Shown here: in pieces, positions 25,031-33,815 of the stretch
Layout: every line of letters begins with the position of its first letter
How positions within the stretch are numbered: the first letter of the stretch is position 1
From: Gammaproteobacteria bacterium
Lineage (GTDB): Bacteria; Pseudomonadota; Gammaproteobacteria; Ga0077536
Assembly: GCA_024235015.1 (NCBI GenBank)
Contig: JACKNG010000001.1
Span: 248,001 to 312,000 of the forward strand
Length of the DNA: 64,000 nt
Reading direction: 5' to 3'
The notes under the pieces: model-generated
What the model saw: only the letters and a program-made list of their open reading frames with translations
The model's database searches: none
Told to the model about the DNA's origin: nothing
Made by a program: the position numbers and the translations under genes

Positions 25031-27138
25031 CGGTGAGCGCGGTCGCCAGCCCGCCCGTTGTCGTCACCATCGGCAACCCGAACACGGGCAAGAGCACCCT
25101 GTTCAATGCCCTGACCGGGCTGCGCCAGAAGGTCGGCAACTATCCCGGCGTGACCGTCGAGCAGGTCTCGGGCAGCGCCCGGCTCGGCGAGCGCGAGATT
25201 CGCCTGGTCGACGTGCCCGGCACCTACTCGCTGGCCGCGACCTCGCCGGACGAGATCATCGCCGTCGACGTGCTGGCCGGCGACATCGTCGACCTGCCGC
25301 CGCCCGCCGCGGTGATCGTCGTGGTCGATGCCACGAACCTGCGCCGCAACCTGTTCCTGCTCACCCAGGTGCTGGAGGCCGCGGTGCCGGTGGTCGTCGC
25401 GCTCAACATGACCGATCGCCTGGCCGCGACCGGCGTGAGTCTCGACCACGCCGAACTCGAACGCCGCCTCGGCGTGCCGGTGGTTCCGATCGTCGCCGCC
25501 GAGGGGCGCGGTATCGACGACGTCCGCGACGCCGTCGCCGTCCAGCTCGACACGCCGCGCATCGCCGACCTCGCCATCAATCCGCGCCTCGATGCCGCCG
25601 TCGCCATGCTGACCAAGGAACTGGCCAAGGACCCGCTGCCGGCACGCCACCTGGAAGTCCGGCGCGCCCTCATCGACGTCGGCGGTTACGCCGAGCAGCG
25701 CCTGGTCGCCCGCCACGGCGAGGCCGTGCGCGCGCGCCTCGAGGCACTGCGCAGTGATATCGGCAGCGGTCGCAACCTCGCCACGCTCGAGGCGCGCGAT
25801 CGCTACAGCTACATCCAGGGCCTGCTCGACGGCGTCGAGCAGCGCAGCGAGGTGACCCGCGAGCGCGCCCGTGACCTCGCCGACGCCGTACTCAACCATC
25901 CGCTCAGCGGCACCGCCATCTTCGTCCTCGTCATGGCCCTGGTGTTCCAGGCCGTGTTCGCCTGGGCCGGCCCGCTGGTCGACGGCATCGACTACCTCAC
26001 CGGCGCCTGCGGCGAAGCCGCCACGGCGCTGCTCGGCAACGGCCTGGTCGGCAGTTTCGTCGCCGACGGCGTGATTGCCGGGGTCGGCTCGGTGGTGGTC
26101 TTCCTGCCCCAGATCCTGATCCTGTTCGCCTTCATCATCGTCCTCGAGGACACCGGTTACATGGCCCGCGCGGCTTTCCTCATGGACCGCGTGATGCGCG
26201 GCATCGGCCTGTCCGGCCAGGCCTTCATTCCCATGCTGTCGAGTTTCGCCTGCGCGGTGCCGGGTATCATGGGCACGCGCATCATCGCCAACCGCCACGA
26301 CCGCCTGGCCACCATCCTCGCCGCACCGTTCATGACCTGCTCGGCGCGCCTGCCGGTGTACTCGCTGCTGATCGCGGCCTTCGTGCCCGATACCCGCTAT
26401 GCCGGGGGGCTGCTCAACCTGCAGGGCCTGGTCCTGCTCGCGCTCTACCTGCTCGGCATCCTCGGCGCCGCGCTCACCGCCTGGCTGGTCAGCCGCCTGT
26501 ACTGGCGGCGCCCGCGCAGCCGCTTCCTGCTCGAGATGCCACCCTACCGCATGCCCAGCCTGCGCGCGGTGCTGCTCAAGCTGCTGTCGCGCGCCCTGAT
26601 CTTCCTGCGGCGCGCCGGCACCATCATCTTCGCCGTCACCATCGTGATCTGGATGCTGGCCTCGTTCCCGCGCGCGCACGCGCCGACGACGGCCGCCGTG
26701 GCTGCGCCGCCGACCCTGGAAAACAGTTATCTCGGCCGCCTCGGCCACGGCATCGCGCCGCTGTTCGCGCCGCTCGGCTGGGACTGGAAGGTCACCGCCG
26801 CGGTGCTGGCCTCGTTCCCGGCGCGCGAAGTCGTGATCGCGGCACTGGGCACCATCTACGCGGTGGATACCGAGGCCGAGGACGGCACGACCACCTTGAC
26901 CGGCCGCATCCGCGAAGCGCGCCATCCCGATGGCAGCCTGGTCTACACCCTGCCGATGGTACTGGGCCTGCTGATCTTCTACGCCTACTGCCTGCAGTGC
27001 GTGTCGACTGTCGCCGTGATGCGACGCGAGACCGGCACCTGGCGCTGGCCGCTGGTGGCCTGGTGCTACATGACCGCGCTCGGCTACGGCGGGGCGTACG
27101 TGGCCTACACCGCCGGGAATGCCCTGCTCGTGGCCTGA
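25027..27138 (+). CDS. feoB: ferrous iron transporter FeoB
   Basis: A 703-residue inner-membrane Fe(II) transporter. Its N-terminal G domain has G1 GNPNTGKST (16-24), G3 DVPG (62-65) and G4 NMTD (127-130), followed by the helical GDI-like region to about residue 275. The membrane part (about 280-703) has the two Gate repeats, including EDTGYMARAAFLMDR and PCAxP-like SSFACAVPGI, and the second Gate near SFPAREVVIAALGTIYAV. A cytosolic FeoC is not encoded downstream. The ATG at 25027 overlaps the second feoA stop as ATGA. Confidence 0.95.
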   Translation: MTVSAVASPPVVVTIGNPNTGKSTLFNALTGLRQKVGNYPGVTVEQVSGSARLGEREIRLVDVPGTYSLAATSPDEIIAVDVLAGDIVDLPPPAAVIVVVDATNLRRNLFLLTQVLEAAVPVVVALNMTDRLAATGVSLDHAELERRLGVPVVPIVAAEGRGIDDVRDAVAVQLDTPRIADLAINPRLDAAVAMLTKELAKDPLPARHLEVRRALIDVGGYAEQRLVARHGEAVRARLEALRSDIGSGRNLATLEARDRYSYIQGLLDGVEQRSEVTRERARDLADAVLNHPLSGTAIFVLVMALVFQAVFAWAGPLVDGIDYLTGACGEAATALLGNGLVGSFVADGVIAGVGSVVVFLPQILILFAFIIVLEDTGYMARAAFLMDRVMRGIGLSGQAFIPMLSSFACAVPGIMGTRIIANRHDRLATILAAPFMTCSARLPVYSLLIAAFVPDTRYAGGLLNLQGLVLLALYLLGILGAALTAWLVSRLYWRRPRSRFLLEMPPYRMPSLRAVLLKLLSRALIFLRRAGTIIFAVTIVIWMLASFPRAHAPTTAAVAAPPTLENSYLGRLGHGIAPLFAPLGWDWKVTAAVLASFPAREVVIAALGTIYAVDTEAEDGTTTLTGRIREARHPDGSLVYTLPMVLGLLIFYAYCLQCVSTVAVMRRETGTWRWPLVAWCYMTALGYGGAYVAYTAGNALLVA

Positions 27139-27156
27139 GCAGCGGCCCGAGCGCGG

Positions 27157-27185
27157 TTGGCACCACCGCCGCCCGCCTTTATCAT
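27157..27185 (+). promoter_or_regulatory. sigma70-type promoter of the DAHP synthase gene
   Basis: TTGGCA (27157-27162), 17 bases, TATCAT (27180-27185). This is a close match to consensus with ideal spacing, between the feoB stop (27138) and the aroG-like start (27223). Confidence 0.6.
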
Positions 27186-27222
27186 CGCCACCCCCGTTGT
27201 GCGCCTGTCGAGAAGCTTGCCG

Positions 27223-28284
27223 ATGTTCCAGATCACCGACGACGAACGCATCGCCGGTTACCGCCCGCTCATTCCGCCGGCGATCCTGACCGAGGAACTG
27301 CCGGTCAGCGAGCATGCTTCGAACACCGTCGCGCGCGGTCGCCGCGCCGCCGAGGCCATCGTGCGCGGCGACGACGACCGCCTGCTGGTCGTCACCGGGC
27401 CCTGCTCGATCCACGACCCCAAGGCGGCACTGGAGTACGCCGATCACCTGCAGGGCCTGGCCGGCGAGCTCGCCGACGACCTCCACGTCATCATGCGGGT
27501 CTATTTCGAGAAGCCGCGTACCACCATCGGCTGGAAGGGCTTGATCAACGATCCCCACCTCGACGGCACCTTCGACATCAACAACGGCCTGCGCACCGCG
27601 CGCCGCCTGCTGCTCGAACTCGCCAACCGCGGCATCCCCGCCGGCTCGGAATTTCTCGACGTCATCACCCCGCAGTTCATCGCCGATCTGATCTCCTGGG
27701 GAGCGATCGGCGCGCGCACCACCGAGTCGCAGATCCACCGCGAACTGGCGTCCGGCTCGTCGATGCCGATCGGCTTCAAGAACGGCACCGACGGCAACGT
27801 GCAGATCGCGATCGATGCCATCGGCGCGGCGCGCCACCCGCACCATTTCCTCTCGGTGACCAAGCAGAGCATCGCGGCCATCGTCAGCACGTCCGGCAAC
27901 GACACCTGCCATCTCATCCTGCGTGGGTCCAATGTCGGGCCGAACTACGATGGCGAGTCGATAGAGGCCGCCGCCGCCCAGCTCGCCAAGGCCGGCCTGC
28001 CCCAGCGCGTCATGGTCGACTGCAGCCACGGCAACAGCCGCAAGGACCATCGGCGCCAGCCCGAGGTCATCGCCGAGGTCTGCCGGCAACTCGCCGGCGG
28101 CAGCCAGCGGGTATGCGGCGTGATGCTGGAGAGCCATCTCAAGGAAGGCAAGCAGGATCACACCACCGCCACCCCGCTGGTCTACGGCCAGAGCATCACC
28201 GACGCCTGCATGTCATGGGAAATGACCGCACCGCTGCTGCGCGACCTCGCCGCCGCGGTCCGCGCGCGGCGCGCCGCGGGCTGA
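27223..28284 (+). CDS. aroG: 3-deoxy-7-phosphoheptulonate (DAHP) synthase, type I
   Basis: A 353-residue enzyme condensing phosphoenolpyruvate and erythrose 4-phosphate, the first step of aromatic amino acid synthesis. Landmarks are VTGPCSIHDPKAALEYA, MRVYFEKPRTTIGWKGLINDP, GSEFLDVITPQF, GARTTESQIHRELASG, GFKNGTDGN, VDCSHGNSRKDHRRQP and MLESHLKEG. The length equals E. coli AroF/G/H (about 350). Feedback specificity (Phe, Tyr or Trp) was not determined, so the symbol marks the family. ATG 27223 follows a good promoter. The 3' end overlaps the presumed start of the next gene by 70 bases in another frame. Confidence 0.9.
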   Translation: MFQITDDERIAGYRPLIPPAILTEELPVSEHASNTVARGRRAAEAIVRGDDDRLLVVTGPCSIHDPKAALEYADHLQGLAGELADDLHVIMRVYFEKPRTTIGWKGLINDPHLDGTFDINNGLRTARRLLLELANRGIPAGSEFLDVITPQFIADLISWGAIGARTTESQIHRELASGSSMPIGFKNGTDGNVQIAIDAIGAARHPHHFLSVTKQSIAAIVSTSGNDTCHLILRGSNVGPNYDGESIEAAAAQLAKAGLPQRVMVDCSHGNSRKDHRRQPEVIAEVCRQLAGGSQRVCGVMLESHLKEGKQDHTTATPLVYGQSITDACMSWEMTAPLLRDLAAAVRARRAAG

Positions 28285-29075
28285 CCTTCCTCCTGCTCGC
28301 ATGCGCCGTCGGCGCCGGCGCCGCGCCCCTGCGTGTCGCCTCGCTCAACCTGTGCACCGACTCGATGCTGTTCGAGCTGGTCGACGACGCGCGCATCGCC
28401 TCGGTCACGACCCTGTCGCGTGACCCCGGCCTGAGTCCTTTTCACCGCCGCGCCGCCGGCCTGCCCGTCAACCACGGTGCGGCCGAGGAACTGCTGGCGG
28501 TGGCGCCCGATCTCGTGCTGAGCGGCAGCGGCGGCACGCGCCTCGCCGAGCGCCTGCTGGGTGCGCTGGGCGTGCCGGTGCTCAGCTTCGACCATGCCGA
28601 CTCGCTCGAGGCCTACGCGGCCAACCTGCGCCGCCTCGCCGCGGCGCTGGGCGTGACGCCGCGCGCCGAGCGCCTCCTCGCCGCGCTCGCGGCGAAGCTC
28701 GCCCGCCTCGCGCCGCCGCCGGGGCCGGCGCCGCGCGCGGTGGTCTACCAGCCGAACGGCTACGTCCCCGGCGCGCAGACCCTCATGCACGACCTCGTCA
28801 GCCGCGCAGGCTATGCCGATCTCGCCACCGAGCTCGGCCTCGGCTTCGGCGGTTTCGTGGCCCTGGAGAGCCTGGTCGCGGCGCATCCCGAGGTCCTCAT
28901 CGTCAGCGTGCGGGACACGCGCGCGCCGTCCCTGGCCGAGCAGCTGCTGGACCACCCCGCCCTGCGCGCGAGCACCGCCGCCGCGCGCCGGGTCGAGGTC
29001 GCGGAGAACCTGTGGACCTGCGCCGGCGCCTTCAGCGCCGACGCCGTGGCCACCCTCGAGCAGGCGCGACCGTGA
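28215..29075 (+). CDS. periplasmic substrate-binding protein of a BtuF/FecB-type ABC importer
   Basis: About 286 residues from ATG 28215, the only start that gives a normal signal peptide: a long Arg-rich n-region, then LTFLLLACAVGAGA. The mature domain begins LRVASLNLCTDSMLFELV and holds the TroA/BtuF pattern: GLPVNHGAAEELLAVAPDLVL, GVPVLSFDHADSLEAYAANLRRLAAALG, and the C-terminal lobe with PEVLIVSVRD. It would deliver an iron-siderophore or corrinoid to the permease encoded next, with a GTGA overlap. The start lies inside aroG and lacks a Shine-Dalgarno sequence, so the exact N-terminus is uncertain. Confidence 0.75.
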   Translation: MGNDRTAAARPRRRGPRAARRGLTFLLLACAVGAGAAPLRVASLNLCTDSMLFELVDDARIASVTTLSRDPGLSPFHRRAAGLPVNHGAAEELLAVAPDLVLSGSGGTRLAERLLGALGVPVLSFDHADSLEAYAANLRRLAAALGVTPRAERLLAALAAKLARLAPPPGPAPRAVVYQPNGYVPGAQTLMHDLVSRAGYADLATELGLGFGGFVALESLVAAHPEVLIVSVRDTRAPSLAEQLLDHPALRASTAAARRVEVAENLWTCAGAFSADAVATLEQARP

Positions 29076-30088
29076 GTACCGTCGCCGACCGTGCCGGGTC
29101 GCGCCGCCCCGCGCCCGCCCTGCTGCTCCTGCTCGCCGTGTGTGCGCTGCTGTTCGTCGCCGCGCTGTGCGTGGGACCGGTGCCGACCGCGCCGCTGGCG
29201 CTGCCGCGGCTGTTGTGGGGCGACCCCGGCGATCCCCTGTCGGTGATCGTGCGCGAACTGCGCCTGCCGCGCGCCCTGCTCGCGGTCCTGGTCGGCGCCA
29301 GCCTGGGCCTGTCGGGGGCCGCGCTGCAGGGCCTGCTGCGCAACCCGCTGGCCGAGCCGGGATTGCTCGGCATCTCGGGCTGCGCGGCCCTGTGCGCGGT
29401 GCTGGTCTTCTACAGCGGGCTCGCCGGCCACGACGCCTGGGTGTTGCCCGCGGCCGGCATGGTCGGCGCCGGCGGCGCCGTACTCGGCCTCTACGCCCTG
29501 GCCGGGCGCCAGGCCAGCATGCTCACCCTGATCCTGGCCGGGGTGGCCCTCAACAGCCTGGCCGCCGCGCTGACGACGCTGGTCCTCAACCTCACCCCCA
29601 ATCCCTTCGCTGCCTACGAGATCTTTTTCTGGCTGATGGGCTCGCTGGCCAACCGCAGTTTCGAACACCTGTGGCTGATATTGCCTTTCGTCACGCTCGG
29701 CGCGGCCCTGCTGCTGGCCAGTGCGCGCGGCCTCGACGCGCTCGCTCTCGGCGAGGACGTCGCCCACAGTCTCGGCACCGACCTCGGGGCCCTGCGCCGC
29801 CGCGTCATCCTCGGCAGCGCGCTCGCCGTCGGCAGCAGCGTGGCCGTGACCGGCGTGATCGGGTTCGTCGGCCTGGTCGTGCCCCACCTGGTCCGCCCGC
29901 TGGTCGGCCACCGGCCCGGCGCCGTGCTGGTGCTGAGCGCCGTTGCCGGCGCCGCGCTGACCCTGGCGGCGGACCTGGGCACGCGTTTCCCGCTGCTGAA
30001 CGGCGAGTTGCGCCTCGGTGTCGTGACTGCCCTGCTCGGGGCACCGTTCTTCATCCACCTCGTGCTGCGCTCGCGCCTGCCGACATGA
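29072..30088 (+). CDS. FecCD/BtuC-family ABC importer permease
   Basis: A 338-residue inner-membrane permease with about ten hydrophobic segments. Family landmarks are RELRLPRALLAVLVGASLGLSGAALQGLLRNPLAEPGLLGISGCAA, the LAGVALNSLAAALTTL helix, FFWLMGSLANRSFEHLW, and near the C-terminus GVIGFVGLVVPHLVRPLVGHRPG, which contacts the ATPase. It forms a homodimeric channel for ferric siderophores or vitamin B12. The GTG start overlaps the upstream stop (GTGA), and its own stop overlaps the ATPase ATG (ATGA). Confidence 0.9.
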   Translation: MSTVADRAGSRRPAPALLLLLAVCALLFVAALCVGPVPTAPLALPRLLWGDPGDPLSVIVRELRLPRALLAVLVGASLGLSGAALQGLLRNPLAEPGLLGISGCAALCAVLVFYSGLAGHDAWVLPAAGMVGAGGAVLGLYALAGRQASMLTLILAGVALNSLAAALTTLVLNLTPNPFAAYEIFFWLMGSLANRSFEHLWLILPFVTLGAALLLASARGLDALALGEDVAHSLGTDLGALRRRVILGSALAVGSSVAVTGVIGFVGLVVPHLVRPLVGHRPGAVLVLSAVAGAALTLAADLGTRFPLLNGELRLGVVTALLGAPFFIHLVLRSRLPT

Positions 30089-30858
30089 GCCTGCTCGAGG
30101 CCAGCGGGCTGAGCTTCGCACGCCGGGGACGCGCGGTGCTCGAGGGCATCGACCTCGTCGTCGCGGCCGGCGAGCTGGTTACCGTCATCGGCCCCAACGG
30201 TGCCGGCAAGAGCACCCTGCTGCGCGTTCTCGCCGGCATGTTGTCACCGCTGCAGGGCACGCTACGCCTGCTCGGCCGCGATCTCGGTAGTTACCGCCCG
30301 GCGGCGCGGGCGCGCCTGCTCGGCTACCACGCGCAGAACCCCGAACTCAACTGGCCGCTCAGCGTCTGGGACATCATCGCCCTGGGGCGCTTGCCGCACA
30401 GCGCCAACCTCGGCGCGCTGACCCGCGCCGACCATGCCGCCGTCATGCAGGCGGCGGCGCGGGCCGACCTGCTCGGACTGCTCGGCCGGCGTGGCGACAG
30501 CCTGTCCGGCGGCGAACTGGCGCGCGTGCTGGTCGCGCGGCTGCTGGCCGGCGAGCACCGCCTGCTGCTGGCCGACGAGCCCATCGCCAACCTCGATCCC
30601 CGTTACCAGGTCGACATCCTCGCCCTGTTGCGCGCCCATGCCGACGGCGGCGGCGCGACGGTGGTCGTGCTGCACGACCTCGCCATGGCCGCACGTTACA
30701 GCGACCGCCTGGTGCTGCTCGATGGCGGGCGCGTGCAGGCCGACGGGCCTCCGCACCGGGTGCTGACCGCGGCGCGCCTCGCCGCGAGCTTCGGCGTCGA
30801 CGCCGATTACCTCGCCACGAGTGGCATCGCAGCCGCCCTGGCGCGGGCGCGCGCCTGA
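30085..30858 (+). CDS. ABC importer ATPase, FecE/BtuD family
   Basis: A 257-residue ATPase. Walker A GPNGAGKST is at about residue 35, the Q-loop at HAQNPELNWPLSVWDIIALGR, the signature LSGGE, Walker B LLLADEPIANLD, and the H-loop VVLHDLAMAARYSDR. It powers the BtuF/BtuC-like system encoded just upstream with 4-base overlaps, so the three proteins form one importer. Absence of cobalamin salvage genes or siderophore synthesis genes nearby leaves the substrate (iron chelate or corrinoid) open. Confidence 0.9.
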   Translation: MSLLEASGLSFARRGRAVLEGIDLVVAAGELVTVIGPNGAGKSTLLRVLAGMLSPLQGTLRLLGRDLGSYRPAARARLLGYHAQNPELNWPLSVWDIIALGRLPHSANLGALTRADHAAVMQAAARADLLGLLGRRGDSLSGGELARVLVARLLAGEHRLLLADEPIANLDPRYQVDILALLRAHADGGGATVVVLHDLAMAARYSDRLVLLDGGRVQADGPPHRVLTAARLAASFGVDADYLATSGIAAALARARA

Positions 30859-30871
30859 CACGCGGGGCCGC

Positions 30872-30900
30872 TGGCCCTCGCCCCGGCCCGTTTCTACAAT
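30872..30900 (+). promoter_or_regulatory. possible promoter of the LLM flavoprotein gene
   Basis: TACAAT at 30895-30900 is a good -10 box. The -35 at the right spacing (TGGCCC, 30872-30877) is poor. It lies 31 bases before the start codon, after the end of the ABC importer operon. Confidence 0.35.
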
Positions 30901-30930
30901 CCGGGCTCGTTGTTTCCGGGGAGACTCTCG

Positions 30931-31944
30931 ATGGCGAATGCCAAGCTGCGCTTCGGCCTGTGGTACGCCTTTCGCAACCCGCCGGCATGGCGGGTCGACT
31001 ACGCCGATCTCTACGCCGCGCACCTGCGCCAGATCGCCTGGGCCGAGACCATCGGCTACGACGACGTGTGGCTGACCGAGCATCACTTCTGCGACGACGG
31101 CCATGCGCCGTCGATCCTGCCGCTGGCGGCTGCCGTCGCCGCGACCACGACGCGGATCCGGATCGGTACCGGGGTGCTCCTGTTGCCGCTGTACAACGCC
31201 GTGCGCGTGGCCGAGGACGGCGCCACCATCGACATCCTGTCGCGCGGGCGGTTCGAGCTCGGTGTCGGCATCGGCTACCGCCCGCAGGAATTCGCCGGGC
31301 TGGGCGAATCGACCGCGGCACGCGCGACGCGCATGGACGAAGGGCTGGAGGTGATCCGCGCCCTGTGGTCGGGTCAGCCGGTGCACTACGACGGACGCCA
31401 CTACCAGCTCGACGGCCTGACCCTCGAACCGCCGCCCGTGCAGCGTCCGCGTCCGCCCCTGTGGGTAGGCGGCTTCGCGCCGGCGGCGGCGCGCCGCGCG
31501 GCGCGCCTCGGCGACGGTTTCATCGGCACCGGCGAGATGGTCGAGCAGTCGCGCCTGTTCCGCGAGGAATGGAGCCGGCTCGGCCGCAGCGGAGAAGCGC
31601 GGCTCGCCGGCGGCCATTTCTGGCTGGTGGTCAGCCATGACCCGGCGGCGACCTTCGCGGCCATCGCGCCGCACGTGCTCTACCAGATCAACGTCTACAA
31701 CCAGTGGCTGGCCGACGCCGGCCAGGCCCTGTTCCCGCCGGTCGAGAACCCGGCGCAACTGCGCGAACTCGGCATCCTCGCCTGCGTCACGCCGCAGGAA
31801 GCGGTCGATCGCATCGGCGCCTACGCCGAGCAGACCGGCATCGAGCGCTATTACACCTGGACCGTGCCGCCCGGCTACCCGGTGGAACGCATGGATGAAC
31901 ACCTCGCGCTGTTCGCCGAGGCGGTCATGCCGCACTTCCGCTGA
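30931..31944 (+). CDS. LLM-class flavin-dependent oxidoreductase (luciferase-like)
   Basis: A 337-residue TIM-barrel flavoprotein of the bacterial luciferase superfamily: DDVWLTEHHFCDDGHAPSILPLAAAVAATTTRIRIGTGVLLLPLYNAVRVAEDGATIDILSRGRFELGVGIGYRPQEF (motifs at about 45-125), then LWVGGFAPAAARRAARLGDGFI. Such enzymes use FMNH2 or F420 to oxidise or reduce aldehydes, alkanes or cyclic compounds. The substrate is not predictable from sequence alone. GGGGAGA at 30918-30924 precedes ATG 30931. It is a single-gene unit that ends at a strong hairpin. Confidence 0.85.
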   Translation: MANAKLRFGLWYAFRNPPAWRVDYADLYAAHLRQIAWAETIGYDDVWLTEHHFCDDGHAPSILPLAAAVAATTTRIRIGTGVLLLPLYNAVRVAEDGATIDILSRGRFELGVGIGYRPQEFAGLGESTAARATRMDEGLEVIRALWSGQPVHYDGRHYQLDGLTLEPPPVQRPRPPLWVGGFAPAAARRAARLGDGFIGTGEMVEQSRLFREEWSRLGRSGEARLAGGHFWLVVSHDPAATFAAIAPHVLYQINVYNQWLADAGQALFPPVENPAQLRELGILACVTPQEAVDRIGAYAEQTGIERYYTWTVPPGYPVERMDEHLALFAEAVMPHFR

Positions 31945-31949
31945 GTGCG

Positions 31950-31998
31950 CGGCGCGCCGCCATCCCGGCCGCCATCGCCCACCCGTGGCGGCGCGCCG
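31950..31998. terminator. 13-bp perfect inverted repeat between convergent genes
   Basis: CGGCGCGCCGCCA (31950-31962) and its exact complement TGGCGGCGCGCCG (31986-31998) flank a 23-base loop, directly between the LLM gene stop and the fumA stop. It is probably a bidirectional transcription stop, though there is no U-run. Confidence 0.55.
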
Positions 31999-33525
31999 TC
32001 AGCCCTCGCTGACGACCGGGATCTTGCCGATGCGGCCCTGCCATTCACGCGGCCCGGTCTGGTGCACCGAGGTGCCATTGCTGTCGACGGCCACCGTCAC
32101 CGGCATGTCCTCGACGACGAACTCGTGGATGGCCTCCATGCCGAGATCCTCGAACGCTACCACGCGCGACTGGCGGATGGCCTTGCTCACCAGGTAAGCC
32201 GCACCGCCCACCGCCATCAGGTAGACGGCGCGGTGCCTGGCGATTGCCTCGATGGCGACGGGACCGCGCTCGGCCTTGCCGATCATGCCGAGCAGGCCGG
32301 TACGTTCGAGCATCATGTCGGTGAACTTGTCCATGCGCGTGGCAGTGGTCGGGCCGGCCGGGCCGACCACCTCGTCGCCGACCGGGTCGACCGGGCCGAC
32401 GTAGTAGATGAAGCGGTTGTTGAAATCGACCCCGGGCGGCAGCGGCTCGCCGCGGGCGAAGAGGTCCTGGATACGCTTGTGGGCGGCATCGCGCCCGGTC
32501 AGCATTGCCCCCGACAGCAGCAGGGTCTCGCCGGGCTTCCAGCTGTGCACCTCCTCGGCGGTCACGGTATCGAGATTGACGCGGCGCGCGCTGGCGCCGG
32601 CCGACCAGGTCACCTCGGGCCAGTCCGCGAGGCTCGGCGTCGGCAGGTGGGCGACGCCGCTGCCGTCGAGATGGAAGTGCACGTGGCGGGTGGCGGCACA
32701 GTTCGGGATCATCGCCACCGGCAGCGAGGCGGCGTGCGTGGGATAGTCCAGGATCTTGACGTCGAGCACGGTGGTCAGCCCGCCGAGCCCCTGGGCCCCG
32801 ATACCGAGCGCGTTGACCTTCTCGTAGAGTTCGACGCGCAACTCCTCGATGCGAGTGGCCGGGCCGCGGGCGATCAATTCCTGCATGTCGATGGGGTCCA
32901 TCAGCGCCTGCTTGGCCATGACCATGGCCTTTTCGGCGGTGCCACCGATGCCGATGCCGAGCATGCCGGGCGGGCACCAGCCGGCGCCCATGGTCGGCAC
33001 GGTCTTGAGCACCCAGTCGACGATGCTGTCCGAGGGATTGAGCATGACGAACTTGGACTTGTTCTCCGAGCCGCCGCCCTTGGCCGCGACGGTGACGTCG
33101 AGCCCGTCGCCGGGCACCAGTTCGACGTGGATGACGGCCGGGGTGTTGTCCCGCGTGTTGGCACGTGCGCCGGCCGGGTCGCGCAGGATCGACGCGCGCA
33201 GCTTGTTGTCGGGATTGAGGTAGGCGCGGCGTACGCCCTCGTTGATCATGTCCTCGAGCGACTCGCTGCCGGCCCAGCGCAGTCCCATGCCGACCTTGCA
33301 GAACACCGTGACGATGCCGGTGTCCTGGCAGATCGGCCGATGACCCTCGGCGCACATGCGGGAATTGATCAGGATCTGCGCCATGGCATCGCGTGCCGCC
33401 GGTGATTGTTCGAGTTCGTAGGCGCGCGCCAGATTGGCGATGTAATCCGGTGGGTGGTAGTACGAAATGTATTGCAGGGCGTCGGCGACGCTCTGGATCA
33501 GGTCCTCGGACTGGATGGCGGGCAC
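31999..33525 (-). CDS. fumA: class I (Fe-S) fumarate hydratase
   Basis: A 508-residue oxygen-sensitive [4Fe-4S] fumarase that interconverts fumarate and malate. It contains RPICQDTGIVTVFCKVG with Cys66, GWCPPGMLGIGIGGT, PVAMIPNCAATRHVHF (the third cluster Cys), and the C-terminal swivel domain with PPGVDFNNRFIYYVGPVDPVGDEVVGPAGPTTATRMDKF. The GTG start at 33525 lies 9 bases after AGGAGG (minus strand), a strong ribosome-binding site. An upstream ATG at 33564 would precede it. It is the last gene before the hairpin at 31950-31998 and diverges from the TonB2 operon. Confidence 0.95.
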   Translation of the reverse strand: MPAIQSEDLIQSVADALQYISYYHPPDYIANLARAYELEQSPAARDAMAQILINSRMCAEGHRPICQDTGIVTVFCKVGMGLRWAGSESLEDMINEGVRRAYLNPDNKLRASILRDPAGARANTRDNTPAVIHVELVPGDGLDVTVAAKGGGSENKSKFVMLNPSDSIVDWVLKTVPTMGAGWCPPGMLGIGIGGTAEKAMVMAKQALMDPIDMQELIARGPATRIEELRVELYEKVNALGIGAQGLGGLTTVLDVKILDYPTHAASLPVAMIPNCAATRHVHFHLDGSGVAHLPTPSLADWPEVTWSAGASARRVNLDTVTAEEVHSWKPGETLLLSGAMLTGRDAAHKRIQDLFARGEPLPPGVDFNNRFIYYVGPVDPVGDEVVGPAGPTTATRMDKFTDMMLERTGLLGMIGKAERGPVAIEAIARHRAVYLMAVGGAAYLVSKAIRQSRVVAFEDLGMEAIHEFVVEDMPVTVAVDSNGTSVHQTGPREWQGRIGKIPVVSEG

Positions 33526-33564
33526 CGCTGGAATCCTCCTCTTCGTAATCGTTCTGTAATGCAA

Positions 33565-33661
33565 GCGATCCTATCATTGCACCCCGTAATTCAACGTGTT
33601 CCCGTGTCGCAGCATTCTCCCTGGCGGGGTGTGACAAACGTTGTATTACAGGTAGGATCGC
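33565..33661. promoter_or_regulatory. mirrored promoter elements between fumA and the TonB2 operon
   Basis: On the plus strand GTGACA (33631-33636), 16 bases, TAGGAT (33653-33658) is a candidate promoter for the TonB2 operon. On the minus strand TAGGAT (33573-33568), preceded by TTGAAT at 15 bases, is a candidate for fumA. Both -10 boxes sit in the same 9-mer TAGGATCGC, giving a perfect 9-bp inverted repeat (33565-33573 and 33653-33661). The sequence from 33662 to 33815 shows nothing else clear. Confidence 0.4.
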
Positions 33662-33815
33662 GGCCCGGGCTGGCGCTCCGTGGCCGGATTCTGCGCAGGC
33701 AGGACTGTATACCGCGAACGGTCGCTCGCGCATTGCGCGCGGCACGCCTCCGGCCTGGGAACGTGGCGGGCCGCAGGTGCGGCCCCGGCCTCACACAACC
33801 TGAGACGATTTTGCT

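Noticed and set aside
24964..28161. A 1065-codon minus-strand open frame opposite feoB and aroG
   Set aside because: The plus-strand products have full-length family motifs and good promoters. The antisense product is His/Gln/Gly-rich with no recognisable domain.
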